From: Saccopteryx bilineata
Taxonomy: Eukaryota; Chordata; Mammalia; Chiroptera; Emballonuridae
Assembly: GCF_036850765.1 (NCBI RefSeq)
Contig: NC_089490.1
Location: 388,072,558 to 388,136,557, forward strand
DNA length: 64,000 bases
Direction of reading: 5' to 3'
Shown here in pieces: positions 32,190 through 43,660 of the stretch (its first letter is position 1; each line of letters opens with the position of its first letter). Made by a program: the position numbers and the translations under genes. Under the pieces are notes generated by a model. The model was not told where the DNA came from and did not search any database. It saw only the letters and a program-made list of their open reading frames with translations.

Positions 32190-32415
32190 AACATGTTGAT
32201 TGATGGCTTAGTATGTGCTAAGTGTTTTGTGCGCATTTGTTCTTCACAAGAGCTCTGTGACGTCAGTTTGTTAATCCTTTTTTATGGTGAAAGAAACTGA
32301 AACACAAAGAGGCTGAGTAATTTGTCCCAGATCACACAGCCTGTGAATATCAAGCCAGAACTGAAACACAGGTCTCCATTGGTAAGCAATGTGCATGTAA
32401 CCCCTAAACTATATG
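32190..32415 (-). mobile_element. MIR SINE, reverse orientation
   Basis: Reverse MIR: 'gcttagtatgtgctaagtg', 'gtgaaagaaactgaaacac', 'agtaatttgtcccagatcac' and 'gaactgaaacacaggtctcc', close to full length. Confidence 0.75.
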
Positions 32416-33629
32416 TTGCCCTGTTAGGGAAGAGGCCAGACTTAGCCCAGAACCAAGTTCTTTTGGGGGGGAGAGGCCCGGCTAGACACTGGGCACAACG
32501 GAGGGCTCGGTTGTCTCCAGGCAGAGAAAGAGAAAGGAGAGGAAAGAGGCAGAGAAAGATGCTAAACAGAGGAGTCAGGAACCAGCTGTGTGTTCCAGCA
32601 GCCACGAGAGCTCAGCATCTTCTAGGCAATGTGGCCTCGGTGTCCTGGTATTTCTCAAACCCCACCCCTCCTGTGGTCTTTCAGAGAAGTGAGTCCCCCC
32701 CCCCCCCAGGCCACACAGCAAGTCCCTTTTGGCCTCAGGACTAGATCTCAAGTCCTGTTTGCCCCTGTCTCTTTCCTGACCCTGTCCCACCAACACACCT
32801 CCCACACCTCTGAGACACCCAGTCTGGGGCCTGCCAAACAAGCGCGTGCCGATGGTGGAGATGAGTGTGTTTCGCTTTGCCTGGCATGCTGCTCAGTGAT
32901 TGTTCTAAACCCGTGTGTGGGCTTCTCCACTCCCCCGGTCTTCTATTTCTTTCTACGCCCCCAAAAGGCCTCCCATCCCCCACCCGCCCCCTCCAGCACC
33001 CAGCACAGCAACCGCACTCAGCGGGTGTTCAGTGGATCTCGCTGACTGGATGAGCCATTGGACCATCTGTAGGGGCCAGAGTGGGTGTCAGACTCCCCTG
33101 CCCCTACCCCAATGCCAGCTCCAGGGCCCAGCACTACTGCCCCTCTGTAGGTGACTGTGATGGCACCAGGCTGTCACTAGAAATGACTGGAAAAGACTGG
33201 AACTCCTGAAAGGAGAGGGCTAAGTGGCCCAGCTGTGTCCAGAAAATCAGAGGCATGCTCTGGGCCAGGAAACCCACCACCTCCACCCCTGGCCTGAAGC
33301 AGGGCCCCTGGGTGCCATTCTGTCCCGGACTGCAAGCCCCAGAGGAATGGGGGCCCAGTCTTCCCCAGCAGGGTGTCTCCTGAGGCACAGGGCCCAGGGG
33401 AAGGGAGCTGATACACAGCTAAAACTGCCCCACTTTGAATTTAGAAACTGCGGGGGTGGGGGGACATGTGAGCAGTGTGGGCAGCGGGCAGCTGGGGAGG
33501 AAGGAGAGATGGCTCAGGCTGGGGCTTGCTCACGGGGACACACTGACGAAGGGCCATGTGGTGACAGGTGCAGCCAGGACAAAGGGTTCCTGCTGCCAAG
33601 GGCTTCCCCATTTCTGCTCTCCCCTGACT
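32416..33629. other. Unique GC-rich sequence
   Basis: Contains a C-run at 32695-32708. Many overlapping open frames on both strands (for example 33224-33679) show no domain. No repeat recognised. Confidence 0.4.
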
Positions 33630-33815
33630 GTGAGGTTCTCCGCCTTGAATGTGCAGGATTCACCTGGAAAGCTTGCTAACATAGGTTCTTGGGCCTCCAG
33701 CCCCCACAGGGCAATCTAGTAGGTCTTGTGGAAGGCCCAGAAATGTGCATTTTTAATGAGCCTCCTGCAGCCCCACCACTCAGGGGATGCTGGACCACAC
33801 CGTGAACACCCAGGG
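33630..33815 (+). mobile_element. MER5-like hAT element (old)
   Basis: Internal blocks 'caggattcacctggaaagct', 'gggcctccagcccccacagg' and 'gaaatgtgcatttttaatga' follow the MER5A layout. Terminal repeats are decayed. Confidence 0.6.
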
Positions 33816-34484
33816 CTGGAAGCACCTGTGCTTTCCAAGACGGGGTTCTGCCAGCCAGAGACCCCCTCCCCTTGCACGAGGCCCCTCAGCCCCAGGTCAC
33901 CTGGTTCCCGTGTTGCTGAAGGCTGGAGCGGCCTCTGGAGTGGGCCCACCCGGGGCCTGGCCCCTCTTCTCCAGGGCCAGCTGAGGGACCATGTCATTTT
34001 CTCTGAGAAGCCTCGGACCCCAGTCTGTAGCTGGAGCTCCTGAGGGGGGACAGAAGGAAGAATGGGTCCAGGGGTGCGTGGAGAGGCGTTCTGTGGCAGA
34101 TCTGAGAGGCCCTGGGCCCCCAGGAGAGGAAGGGTGCTGAGTCCCCTGGGCCAGCCCTGTGGGTGACGGTCATAGCCGGCAGAGCTGGGAAGGCCTGCAG
34201 ATAGGGCAGCCCTTTCCTAGACAGGAGACAAAGGTTCCAAGAGTTTCCATCCTGAGCATTTATGGGATCCTTCTGTAGGCATTTCCTGTAACCACTGTAA
34301 TGTAACAACCTCTGGTCTCAGATTCAGGGAACAGTGAGCCCCATCTCCACTGTGTCACTGAGACCCTGGCAGGCCTTCCTGTCACCTGGACTCACGTTTT
34401 CCGTCTATAGTGAGAAGATTGGGTTACATCGGATGGAGCCCTGATGGGCAGGAGCACAGGGAGGCGGGGCTTCGGGGAGGGAGT
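33816..34484. other. Unique sequence
   Basis: No repeat family recognised. A doubtful MIR trace is at 34345-34440. Confidence 0.4.
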
Positions 34485-34722
34485 CACACCCTCACAGAGT
34501 GGGCCTGCTCCTGTCCTAAGTGCTTTACCCATATTAGCTAACTCAACCCCGCACAACAGTACTATGAAGCAGGTGTTCTTATGGTCTCTGCTTCACAGAT
34601 GAAGCAACTGAGGCACAGAGGGGCGAGGAACCCTGCCCCGGGATTTCGTTAGTGTGGGGCAGAGCTGGGATGTGAACCTATGCAGTCTCACTCTAGAGTC
34701 TGTACCCTCGCCCAGCACATGG
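34485..34722 (-). mobile_element. MIR SINE, reverse orientation, near full length
   Basis: Strong reverse MIR: 'gtcctaagtgctttaccc', 'tagctaactcaaccccgcac', 'cacagatgaagcaactgagg', 'gcagagctgggatgtgaacc' and 'cactctagagtctgtacc'. Confidence 0.82.
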
Positions 34723-35059
34723 TGCTCCTCCAAAAGTGACAATGCAAAAGCCGGGGATGCGCTAATGACCCGTGTCTGACTCTCTCGCAGATCTGCTCTC
34801 CCACGTCGCTGGGGAACGGCGGGGCACGGCGGGGACGTGAGAGCACGCGGGCCTCATTCCTCTCTGGGGCCCCGTTTCCAGCCTAGTTCTATCACCTGTA
34901 CACAAGCCCGCAGAGAAGGGACATGAATGGAGCAGTCCGGGGCTGGCACTAGGTCCTCACACTGGAGCTCACCACGCCACGTCATGCCTCCCTAGACTGG
35001 CCAGCATTGGGGTCTAAAGCCAAAGGGTGCTGCTTGCTAGTTACTCTTTGAAAAATACC
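34723..35059. other. Unique sequence with CpG cluster
   Basis: 34795-34855 is CpG-dense (ACGTCGCTGGGGAACGGCGG and on). Too short for a CpG island and without an attached exon. Confidence 0.4.
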
Positions 35060-35345
35060 TGCTCAGTCCTACCTCTGGGCCTATGCACATGCTCATCTGT
35101 TCTCAAAGACATCTTTCCTTGTTCCGAGTGAATCTCAAATACCACCTCTCCCGTGAAGCTCTTCCAGATTCTTTTCCAACCAAACAGAGCCTGACCTTCC
35201 TCTTCAACCCTGGCCTGCGGCCTGACGCACAACCCCCGCCCCCACCCTGGTGTCACCGTGGGCCACCGCTTTCCAGCTCTGCGTGTACAGCAGCGATCCT
35301 GGCGCATGACAGCTGCTCGGTAATGGACAGGGGCACGAAGCGGAA
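35060..35345 (+). mobile_element. L2 LINE fragment
   Basis: 'ctgctcagtcctacctctg', 'cacatgctcatctgttctc' and 'cctctcccgtgaagctcttc' resemble the L2 3' region, ending near 'cagctgctcggtaatgg'. Confidence 0.5.
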
Positions 35346-36049
35346 TGAAAGACTTGAGAATTCTGACTCACTCGCCAGCTCATTTATTCTATCAAGGTTT
35401 TTTCTTAAATGAAAAAGAAAAAAAAAATGAATCCAGGCCTGCCTATGAATAAGGATTTAAAATCACATTAGTCACAAGAGCCCGATGTCCTCTCTCCCCC
35501 AGTGTGCTCTCCTGACCAGCTTTCTTTGTCTACCAAACTGGGTGTGGTTTTTTTGTTCATGCTTGGCTGTAGAATTTGCACGTCTGTCTGGCCACACAGG
35601 TCTGAAGCTCCTGCCACCTTAGTCCTGTAGGTGGGGGTGAGAGAGAGCCTGTGAAAAATGCCCCCTCGCTCCAGGAACCACCAGGCCCACAGACAGGCTG
35701 GGCACACACACAGATCAGTCCACATCTACACGGCCACCCGGCCAGGGCCCCTGCACAGAGGAAGCACCAGGGGCTTTTCCATTTGCTCACTGTTGTTTTC
35801 CTTCCCCCTCTTCTTAGCTAGAATAATCCTCTTCTCTGCAGGGCCTTGCTAGGAGGATGGACAGAGGGAGCGTGGCAGGGAGACAGCAAAGGCGGGGACC
35901 TCAGCATATTAGGCTGAGCTGGTACCTAGAGGAGAGGACGGGCCCTCCAAGACAGGGAGCCCCTCCAGGGCAGGGGTACAATGCACCCTCAGCATGTCTG
36001 GCTGTCCTAGGAAAGCCTTCTCTGGCAAGATGATTGTCCCAGGGCTCAG
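35346..36049. other. Unique sequence
   Basis: No family recognised; small chance frames. Confidence 0.4.
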
Positions 36050-36298
36050 TGGGATGGCCCCTCCTCTGGGAATCCTGCTCTGATGCCCCCAGCTGGATTA
36101 GGTGCCCCTCCTTAGCGCTCCATGTCCCTTTTGTCCCTCTGTTGTAGTGCTGATTGCATACTTCTGGGACTTGATTGTATGCCTTTCCCCAGGAAATGGG
36201 ACAGTCCTGGAGGGAGGACACCTGTCGGATCCTGACAAGCCAGCAGAGGGCGCAGCAGAGCCAGCATCAGTGAATGAAGGAATGAATGAATGGAGTTG
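36050..36298 (+). mobile_element. L2 LINE 3' end
   Basis: 'gctggattaggtgcccctcc', 'gctccatgtcccttttgtcc', 'tgctgattgcatacttctgg' and a terminal 'gtgaatgaaggaatgaatga' follow L2. Confidence 0.65.
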
Positions 36299-36424
36299 AC
36301 ACTGGGGATGGGATTTGCAGGGCATGTGGGTCTCTGCCGGGAACATCTGTACTTGCTCTTTGTACGTGGCATTTGGCACTCACAAGGTCTGTCTTTTCTT
36401 CTCCCTTCTACTTCATCTTCCATC

Positions 36425-36700
36425 CCCCGACACAACACGACACCTACACATACTCACATACAGACACACATCTTCACACACATCACAGATACACACAGCT
36501 ACACACATGAAGACTTACCCATAGGCTCTACACAAATAACAGAGTAACACAATAACTCCCATACACTGCACACAATAATACACATGCACATACAAAGCAA
36601 ACAACATCCACATCCGTATATGCCTGCACACACATCCCATAAATGACGCCCACATACACACAAGCAGACATATTCGCAGCCATCCAGAAAGACACACCTG
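36425..36700. repeat. Degenerate CA-rich repeat tract
   Basis: About 275 bp dominated by ACACA/CACAT/ATACACA units with irregular spacing. A decayed dinucleotide or CACATA-type array. Confidence 0.85.
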
Positions 36701-36984
36701 CTACCTTAAGGGCACACACTCGGAATGCTGTGCTTGTCTTATTTCCCTTCCATCCAGGGATTTCCTTCTCTTTCTTTCCTTCCCCATAAACCTTGCTTTA
36801 CAGTGAACAGAGCATTTTTCTCATCTACCCGCCTGCCAGTCTGGGGGAGGCCCCCTCTGTGCCCGGAAATACATAGAGAGGTGAATAGGGCTCAGACCTG
36901 CCTTCAGCAGGCTTCCCGTCCGGTGGAGGAGACAGATGCTGAAAATTAAAGCTCGTGTGAGCAATCATATGATTTTAAAACTAT

Positions 36985-37330
36985 TGCTTGGACACCTACT
37001 GTGTGTTTGACTCATGCTGAGCTTTGGGAATGCAGAGCTAAGTAATGTCTAGTCTCCCTGGCCTCAAGGAAGCTCCAGATAGGAAGGGAAAAAGACAAGC
37101 AATGATATAAATATAATATCTTTTGCTATAATGTACACAGAACTGTGGAAGCCCAGAAAAGGACTGTTTTCACTCTGTTGGGAGAGAACCAGAGAAGGCT
37201 TCACAGAGTAGGTGGCATTGGGCTTTGCAGGATAAAGAAGAGTTCGCTATGAAGACTTGAGCCTGGAGCAGGTTGGCATTTGTTGCAGAACAAAGGCAGA
37301 GGGGTTGACCAATGGTTCTGCGGGTCTGGA
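36985..37330 (-). mobile_element. L2 LINE fragment, reverse orientation
   Basis: 'ggacacctactgtgtgtttg', 'gctttgggaatgcagagct', 'cctggcctcaaggaagctcc' and 'agagaaggcttcacagagta' match the reverse L2 3' region. Confidence 0.7.
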
Positions 37331-38560
37331 TTGTAATGATGAGCGTCTGTGCTTGGGGCTGGGGTGAGAGGACGGGGGCAGATCTGAAGTAGAAGATGAG
37401 GCTGGAAAGATCAACAGAGGCAGAGAATAACATCTCCATTTTACAGTTGAGGAAAATGAGGCTCAGGGAGGTAAAAGCGGCTGTTCTTGCCCTCCGCAGG
37501 ACTCTTTTCTGCTCTTAGAGCCAGCTGCAAATCCCACTGCCCGTCCTCTCCAAGGATGACAAGGCTGCTTGCTGGCAGCCGAGCAGGTGAAAAGCTCAGA
37601 GCAGGTGGGAGGCATCATTACTGGTGGTGACGGTTACTCTCTAATGTCCAGCTTGGCAGATAATCAGCAGTTCAGCAGGCCCCAGGTTGGGTGAGCTGGG
37701 CCTTTGAGGCGGAGCTGCCCCCTGCCCTGGCAGGGGCCCCCACCTAGCAGCTGCTGGGCAGCTGTGGGTCTGGGTAAGCTGTTACCAGGTGTGGGAGCAC
37801 CGCCGCGGGGGTGCCTCATTCTCCCTCTGGTTCTTACCCATGCACTTCCAACCTCCCACCCCCGGTGGCCCTCGCAGAAGCCCACTCCCCTTCCCACCTC
37901 CAATTACTTCTCATCAGGCAATTAGCAGTGACTTTTCCTGAGTTTCTCCTCCCCTCAGTCCCTGGTGATGCAAGGCACTGAGTCATTTTTCTAAAAAGCC
38001 TGTTGCCTGAGACAGTGGTCCGCCCTCCACCATTTTATTCTTACCCTATCTCCTTCCCCCACAGCGGTGTGATCGCAGGCAAGCCACTTGCCGTCTCTGA
38101 GACTTAGTTTCCTCATCTGTACCTGGGGGGGGTGAATCCAGCTGGACTGTGTGTACAAGGGACTCACACTTGGACTCGTCTCTTGCCCGCTCGGTGCCTC
38201 CGTCCCCCCTTGTGAAATGTGGGCGAGGGGTGATGTCAGAGGTTGAAAACTAGCGATGCCCCAGGAACAGAATTAGTCGGCCATTTTTTCTTACTACCAT
38301 CTTGTTTTCAAAAAGTTGCCATTTGAAGGCACACCCCAGTAGGGTGGAGGTCCAGCCACTTCCTACTCCCTCACCCCAGCTATTTCTAGGGCCCCTGAGG
38401 GCCCCTGGGGTTGAGACCCTTAGGCTAGCTGGTGTCACGGTTTCCCTGCACCTCAGTCTTGGTCGTGGGGCTTTGGGTTATGGGACAGGCCAGGAAGAGA
38501 CAGCGGGCTGCCATGGAGGCCAGATGAGCCCAGCCGGTGGTCCAAGCGCAGGGCTGCTCG
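37331..38560. other. Unique sequence with two MIR crumbs
   Basis: Short MIR cores at about 37425-37500 (reverse; 'ttacagttgaggaaaatgag') and 38060-38135 (forward; 'cttagtttcctcatctgtac'). The segment 37840-37950 holds CAATTACTTC and GGCAATTAGCAG homeodomain-like sites. It runs directly into the minisatellite. Confidence 0.4.
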
Positions 38561-40304
38561 CCCACGGGCCTACCTTTCCCGGTCCAGGTCCCCCTCCTCC
38601 CACTGGGCCTCCCTTTCCCGCTCCAGGTCCTCCTCCTCCCACTGAACCTCCCTTTCCCGGTCCAGGTCCTCCTCCTTCCACTGAACCTCCCTTTCCCGAT
38701 CCAGGTCCTCCTCCTCCCACTGGACCTCCCTTTCCCAGTCCAGGTCCTCCTCCTCCCACTGGGCCTCCCTTTCCCGGTCCAGGTCCACCTCCTCCCACTG
38801 GGCCTCCCTTTCCCGGTCCAGGTCCTCCTCCTCCTCCCACTGGGCCTCCCTTTCCCGGTCCAGGTCCATCTTCTCCCACTGGGCCTCCCTTTCCCGGTCC
38901 AGGTCCTCCTCCTCCTCCCACTGGGCCTCCCTTTCTCGGTCCAGGTCCTCCTCCTCTTCCCACTGGGCCTCCCTTTCCCAGTCCAAGTCCTCCTCCTCCT
39001 CCCACTGAGCCTCCCTTTCCCAGTCCATGTCCTCCTCCTTGCACTGGGCCTCCCTTTCTCGGTCCAGGTCCTCCTCCTCCCACTGGGCCTCCCTTTCCCG
39101 GTCCAGGTCCCCCTCCTCCTCCCACTGGGCCTCCCTTTCCCGGTCCAGGTGCATCTCCTCCCACTGGGCCTCCCTTTCCCGGTCCAGGTCCTCCTCCTCT
39201 TCCCACTGGGCCTCCCTTTCCCGGTCCAGGTCCTCCTCCTCTTCCCACTGGGCCTCCCTTTCCCGGTCCAGGTCCTCCTCCTCTTCCCACTGGGCCTCCC
39301 TTTCCTGGTCCAGGTCCTCCTCCTCCCACTGAACCTCCCTTTCCCGGTCCAGGTCGTCCTCCTCCCACTGCGCCTCCCTTTCCCGGTCCAGGTCCATCTT
39401 CTCCCACTGTGCCTCCCTTTCCCGGTCCAGGTCCTCCTCCTCCCACTGGGCCTCCCTTTCCCGGTCCAGGTCCTCCTCCTCCCACTGGGCCTCCCTTTCC
39501 TGGTCCAGGTCCTCCTCCTCCCACTGAACCTCCCTTTCCCGGTCCAGGTCGTCCTCCTCCCACTGCGCCTCCCTTTCCCGGTCCAGGTCCTCCTCCTCCC
39601 ACTGGGTCTCCCTTTCCCGGTCCAGGTCCTCCTCCTCCCACTGGGCCTCCCTTTCCCGGTCCAGGTCCTCCTCCTCCTCCCACTGGGCCTCCCTTTCCCG
39701 GTCCAGGTCCTCCTCCTCCTCCCACTGGGCCTCCCTTTCCCGGTCCAGGTCCTACTCCTCCCACTGGGTCTCCCTTTCCCGGTCCAGGTCCTCCTCCTCC
39801 TCCCACTGGGCCTCCCTTTCCTGGTCCAGGTCCATCTCCTCCCACTGAACCTCCCTTTCCCGGTCCAGGTCCTCCTCCTCCCACTGGGCCTCCCTTTCCC
39901 GGTCCAGGTCCTCCTCCTCCTCCCACTGGGCCTCCCTTTCCCGGTCCAGGTCCATCTCCTCCCACTGGGCCTCCCTTTCTCGGTCCAGGTCCTCCTCCTC
40001 CCACTGGGTCTCCCTTTCCCGGTACAGGTCCTCCTCCTCCTCCCACTGGACCTCCCTTTCCCGGTCCAGGTCCTCCTCCTCCTCCCACTGGGCCTCCCTT
40101 TCCCGGTCCAGGTCCTCCTCCTCCTCCACTGGGCCTCCCTTTCGCGGTCCAGGTCTTCCTCCTTCTCCCACTGAGCCTCCCTTTCCCGGTCCAGGTCCTC
40201 CTCCTCCCACTGGGCCTCCCTTTCCCGGTCCAGGTTCTCCTCCTCCCACTGGGCCTCCCTTTCCCGGTCCAGGTCCCCCTCCTCCTCCCACTGGACCTCT
40301 CCCC
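38561..40304. repeat. Large 39/42-bp GC-rich minisatellite, about 43 units
   Basis: The unit is 39 bp, with 42-bp variants carrying one extra CCT. It runs from a CCTCCTCCTCCCACTGGGCC part to a TCCCTTTCCCGGTCCAGGT part and is about 77% pyrimidine on the plus strand. Because both lengths are multiples of three, reading frames persist. The plus strand reads PPPPTGPPFPGPG-type or LLLPLGLPFPVQV-type repeats and the minus strand GGPVGGGGPGPGK-type or EEDLDREREAQWE-type repeats. The frames span up to about 698 codons (38302-40398). There is higher-order structure: a 96-bp block is repeated exactly at a 195-bp (5 x 39) spacing (39301 and 39496). A one-base deletion near 40115-40125 shifts all frames. 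The long frames are best explained by repeat structure, not by a gene. A proline-rich or collagen-like coding repeat cannot be fully excluded. Confidence 0.95.
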
Positions 40305-40439
40305 GGCCGCCTCAGGTTCCCCCAGTCCCTGCTCCCCGTGTTCCCTCTCCCAACTCTGCCACAGCCCTTGCTCCTTCCTGTCTGGGCTGCATCAGTGAGA
40401 CTTCTCTGGAAAAAAAAAACACAAAAAAACAGATTTGAT

Positions 40440-40862
40440 TATGTTATTCTTCTGCTGGTCACCACTACCAATTGCCCAACTCCTTGTCTGGCATTCCAGG
40501 CCCCACAGTCAAACCTTTGCCTACCTTCCCAGGCTCTTCTCCCTGCACCCCTGCACCCCCCTCCACTCTCCACTTCCTGAGTGCCCTCCTCCGTACACTC
40601 ACGTCCCTTCACTTTGCATAGGCTGATCCCTCTGCCTGGAACTCCTCCCTGCCTCCTCCACTCGGGAAAGCCTTCAAGGCCTCCTTCCATGTTGCCTCCT
40701 CTGGGAAGCTGTCCCTGCCTGCCCCCACTGGAGGGAGGGACTTCCTCCTCTGGGCACCCTTCAGCTACAGCAATGCCAAGACACAGCAGACATATTGGTG
40801 TCAGCTGCTCCCCCTCTTTACAATGCATTCCACCAACATTAAACATTTACTGACCACCTAAT
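40440..40862 (+). mobile_element. L2 LINE 3' region
   Basis: 'ccccctccactctccacttc', 'gatccctctgcctggaactc', 'gggaaagccttcaaggcctc' and 'gttgcctcctctgggaagct' give the L2 order. Starts just after an A-run at 40410-40430. Confidence 0.7.
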
Positions 40863-42059
40863 GCAGGGCAGGCCTTGAGCAGGAGGGTGGCAACTGCCTC
40901 GGTCCCCTTTGACCTTCAGAGCCCAGAGAGGAGGCTGGACACGGTTAGGGGTTAGCCAGTAATGTCTGTCCCAGGACTAAACAACAAAATGTGTGGTAAC
41001 CACAGCCCTCTCCCACCCTAATTCATTTAAATTGCAAGAGGCCAGCAGATGGACACACATGAAGCCCCTCTATTCAGACTAATGGTTTCCTCCTTCCTCC
41101 CATTTGTAAAGACCTTATCATTTACAGAGCACTTTGACATCCTTGCCAACAGTCTCCTGCAGATAATAGGGACCTGTGATCTGTCATCCCCGTTTGGCAA
41201 TTAGGCCCAGAGAAGCAGGACCCTCACTGAAGACCCGAATGTCCCGAGCCCCCAGCCTCCCGGAGACACGGCTCCCGCCTCTGTCTGGCTCCGGCTGGCT
41301 CCCTCCTCCTGGTGGCCGCCTGTCTCTTTCTCTTGTTGCTCAGTATGAATATAAATCCATCTGTTTGCTTTTTGGTGTCTGTCTCCTCTTTCTCTGTTTC
41401 TCTCTCTCACCTCAGTTACTTATTTTGTCTTTAATTCTCCAGGCTCCCACTCTTGTTTTGTGTGGCTGAGCCTGTCTCTCTCTGTCTCTCTGTCAGTCTC
41501 TGTTTCCCTCCCAGTTTCCTTCTCCTGAGCTGTCTGTCCATCTGCTTTTGTGTAATCAGCCTCACTCTGAGCTCTTACTCTCGGGCCCCATGGGGCTGGG
41601 GGGCGGCAGCAGGATGAGGAGGGAAAGACCTTTCTAGCATGCAGAAAATGGGCCAATTAAAGCCACAAGGCTGCTCAGGCAGCTGAACCAGGAGGAAGCA
41701 GAAATAGCCCCAGGTGGGGTTAGCTGCAAAGTAGAGGAAAGGGGAGAAAGGGCAACCCAAATGCAGAGTCCAAAGCCGTGGTGCAGCCTGGCCTGACCAG
41801 GAGGGGTGGCTCTTTCTGGCCCAAACCTGGGGGCTGGCTTATAGCTGCCTGTCCCTCAGCAGGTGTTCCTGCCCTGTCATCTCCCTCTGCCAGACCCTTC
41901 CTCCCACCTGGAGGCAGACTCAGAGCCTGCCAGATCTCTCTGGGCCCCTTCCCAAGTGCAACCGTCCCACCGCATACCTTCGGGCTGTGGTGGCAGCTGC
42001 TGCCCCTCCAAAGCAGGGGCTCTGTCATCTGGCTTGAGCCCCCACCCTGACTTTCTCCC
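40863..42059. other. Unique sequence with CT-rich tract
   Basis: 41375-41530 is a broad CT-rich tract (TCTGTCTCCTCTTTCTCTG and similar) of degraded microsatellite type. No family recognised elsewhere. Confidence 0.4.
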
Positions 42060-42337
42060 CACCCAGTTCTTCTGCTCTTCCCACTGCCTTCCCCCCAGGC
42101 TGCCTGATTCCCTGGACCTGCCTGGATTTATCCCACCTCTGTGCCTTTACTCATTTGATTGCTTTCTTCTAGAATGCTCTCCCTTCTTTCTCACACATGT
42201 AAATGCACCCATCCATCAATATCCAGTTCAGATATCCCCTTCTCCATGCGGTCTTCCATCTTCCCCCTCCCTCCAGGTGCTCAGGAAACATTGTCTGGGC
42301 CCCTCTTACAGCACAGGCCACGTTGTACCTTCTAGAT
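42060..42337 (+). mobile_element. L2 LINE 3' region, interrupted by a hAT element
   Basis: 'gcctgattccctggacctgc', 'ctttactcatttgattgc', 'ttctagaatgctctcccttc', 'catatccccttctcc'-like text and 'aaacattgtctgggcccctc' follow the L2 order. A short remnant continues after 42668. Confidence 0.65.
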
Positions 42338-42660
42338 CAGGGGTCGGGAACCTATGGCTCATGAGCCAGGTGTGGCTCTTTTGATGGCTGCATCTGGCTG
42401 GCAGATACATCTTTAATAAAAAAAAATAACAACGTTAAAAATATAATACATTCTCATGTATTACAATCCATTCATTTCCTACTGCTCATGTTCATGGTTT
42501 GCAGGTGGCTGAAGCCAATCACAGCTGTCCTCCGGGACAACACCAAATTTTTATTGGATAATGCGTAATGTACACGGGTTGTTGTATGGCTCTCACGGAA
42601 TTACATTTTAAAATATGTGGCGTTCATGGCCCTCTCAGCCAAAAAGTTTCTCGACCCCTG
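42338..42660. mobile_element. Nonautonomous hAT element with exact target duplication
   Basis: 323 bp. Starts CAGGGGTCGGGAACC and ends TCTCGACCCCTG; inverted ends match except for small differences. Perfect 8-bp duplication TTCTAGAT on both sides (42330-42337 and 42661-42668). Non-coding. A different family from those at 30297 and 47834, although all three share CAG(G/T)GGTC ends. Confidence 0.95.
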
Positions 42661-42787
42661 TTCTAGATCATTCTTTGCACCTAACCTAGTATCCCCTAAA
42701 AATTCAGAGCATCTTCAGGGTTGAAATCTGGATTTGATTCAATAGTAGGACAGAGTCAGGCCCAAAGAGAAGTCTTACTAAAGAAAG

Positions 42788-42850
42788 GAGGGAGGGAGAG
42801 AAGGGGTAAGGGAGGGAGGGAGAGAAGGGGTAAGGGAGGGAGGGGAGTCA
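42788..42850. repeat. 24-bp purine tandem repeat, 2.6 copies
   Basis: Unit GGAGGGAGGGAGAGAAGGGG plus TAAG repeats at 42788 and 42812 and partially at 42836. The G-runs could form a G-quadruplex on the plus strand. Confidence 0.9.
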
Positions 42851-43194
42851 ACATTTATAGCTTCACCGTATGTGTGTGAGGCTCCAGTTGCTGTAGCTTC
42901 AGCTGGGTGGTTCGTGTCTCTGCTATCCTTTCCCTCCCTGTTGAGGTGCACCCACTATGTGGTTCTGATTTGCTGCCTCTGATATTAACATCACAAATCC
43001 TGATTTTCGTCTTTCCTAAGACTTATTAGAACTTCAAACTTATGTTTCTTCCTAGCCACAGAAATATATGAATGGATGGATGGATGGATAATTGAGTGAA
43101 TGAATGGAATGAACGGCCAAATTAACAACTAAGAGGAAAGCATATAAGAACTGTTCATGATAAACTATAAATAATATGATACCAGTATTTGGTG

Positions 43195-43660
43195 GACATC
43201 AATCAAAGTCTAGCCATGTGTTCATTCATTTATCCGGCACTGTGTGAGCACCTACTATAGGTCAAACATCATGGTAGACCATAGGGATCCAACAGCAAGC
43301 AAACGAATAAAGTACCTGCCCTCACAGAGCTTATAGTCTGGTAAAGGAGAACGACAAGAAGTGGGAGAGGCACCAAGATGAGATAGCAGAATAAGCATAA
43401 TGAGAGAGAACATGTGGGAAGCTGTCAGAGCAAAGAGAGGTGGTCCACATGGCTCAGTCAGGAGTCTCAGGAAGGCTTCCTGGAAGAACTGACATCTAAA
43501 ATTGTGCTCAGGAAGGGGAGCGAGCCTGGTTGAAGGAACAGTGTGTGCAAAGGGCTAGGAGAGCCCAGGGAAGATTTTTTTTGGAAAACTGGAGAAGGTC
43601 AGCTGGACAGGAGCATGGAGTGCAGAGGGTAGCAGCTGAGCAAACACGCCCAGGAGCCAG
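43195..43660 (-). mobile_element. L2 LINE fragment, reverse orientation
   Basis: Reverse L2: 'gtgttcattcatttatccgg', 'tgagcacctactataggtc', 'cctgccctcacagagcttat', 'aggaaggcttcctggaagaa' and 'gaaggaacagtgtgtgcaaa'. Well preserved for an ancient element. Confidence 0.8.

Noticed and set aside
34795..34855. CpG-island promoter
   Set aside because: CpG-dense stretch is only about 60 bp and no transcript start or exon is evident.
38302..40398. 698-codon proline/glycine-rich frame as a collagen- or mucin-like gene
   Set aside because: The frame exists because the 39/42-bp unit lacks stops in all frames. Equally long frames run in other phases and on the other strand, and a one-base deletion shifts it near its end. 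No splice sites or signal sequence.
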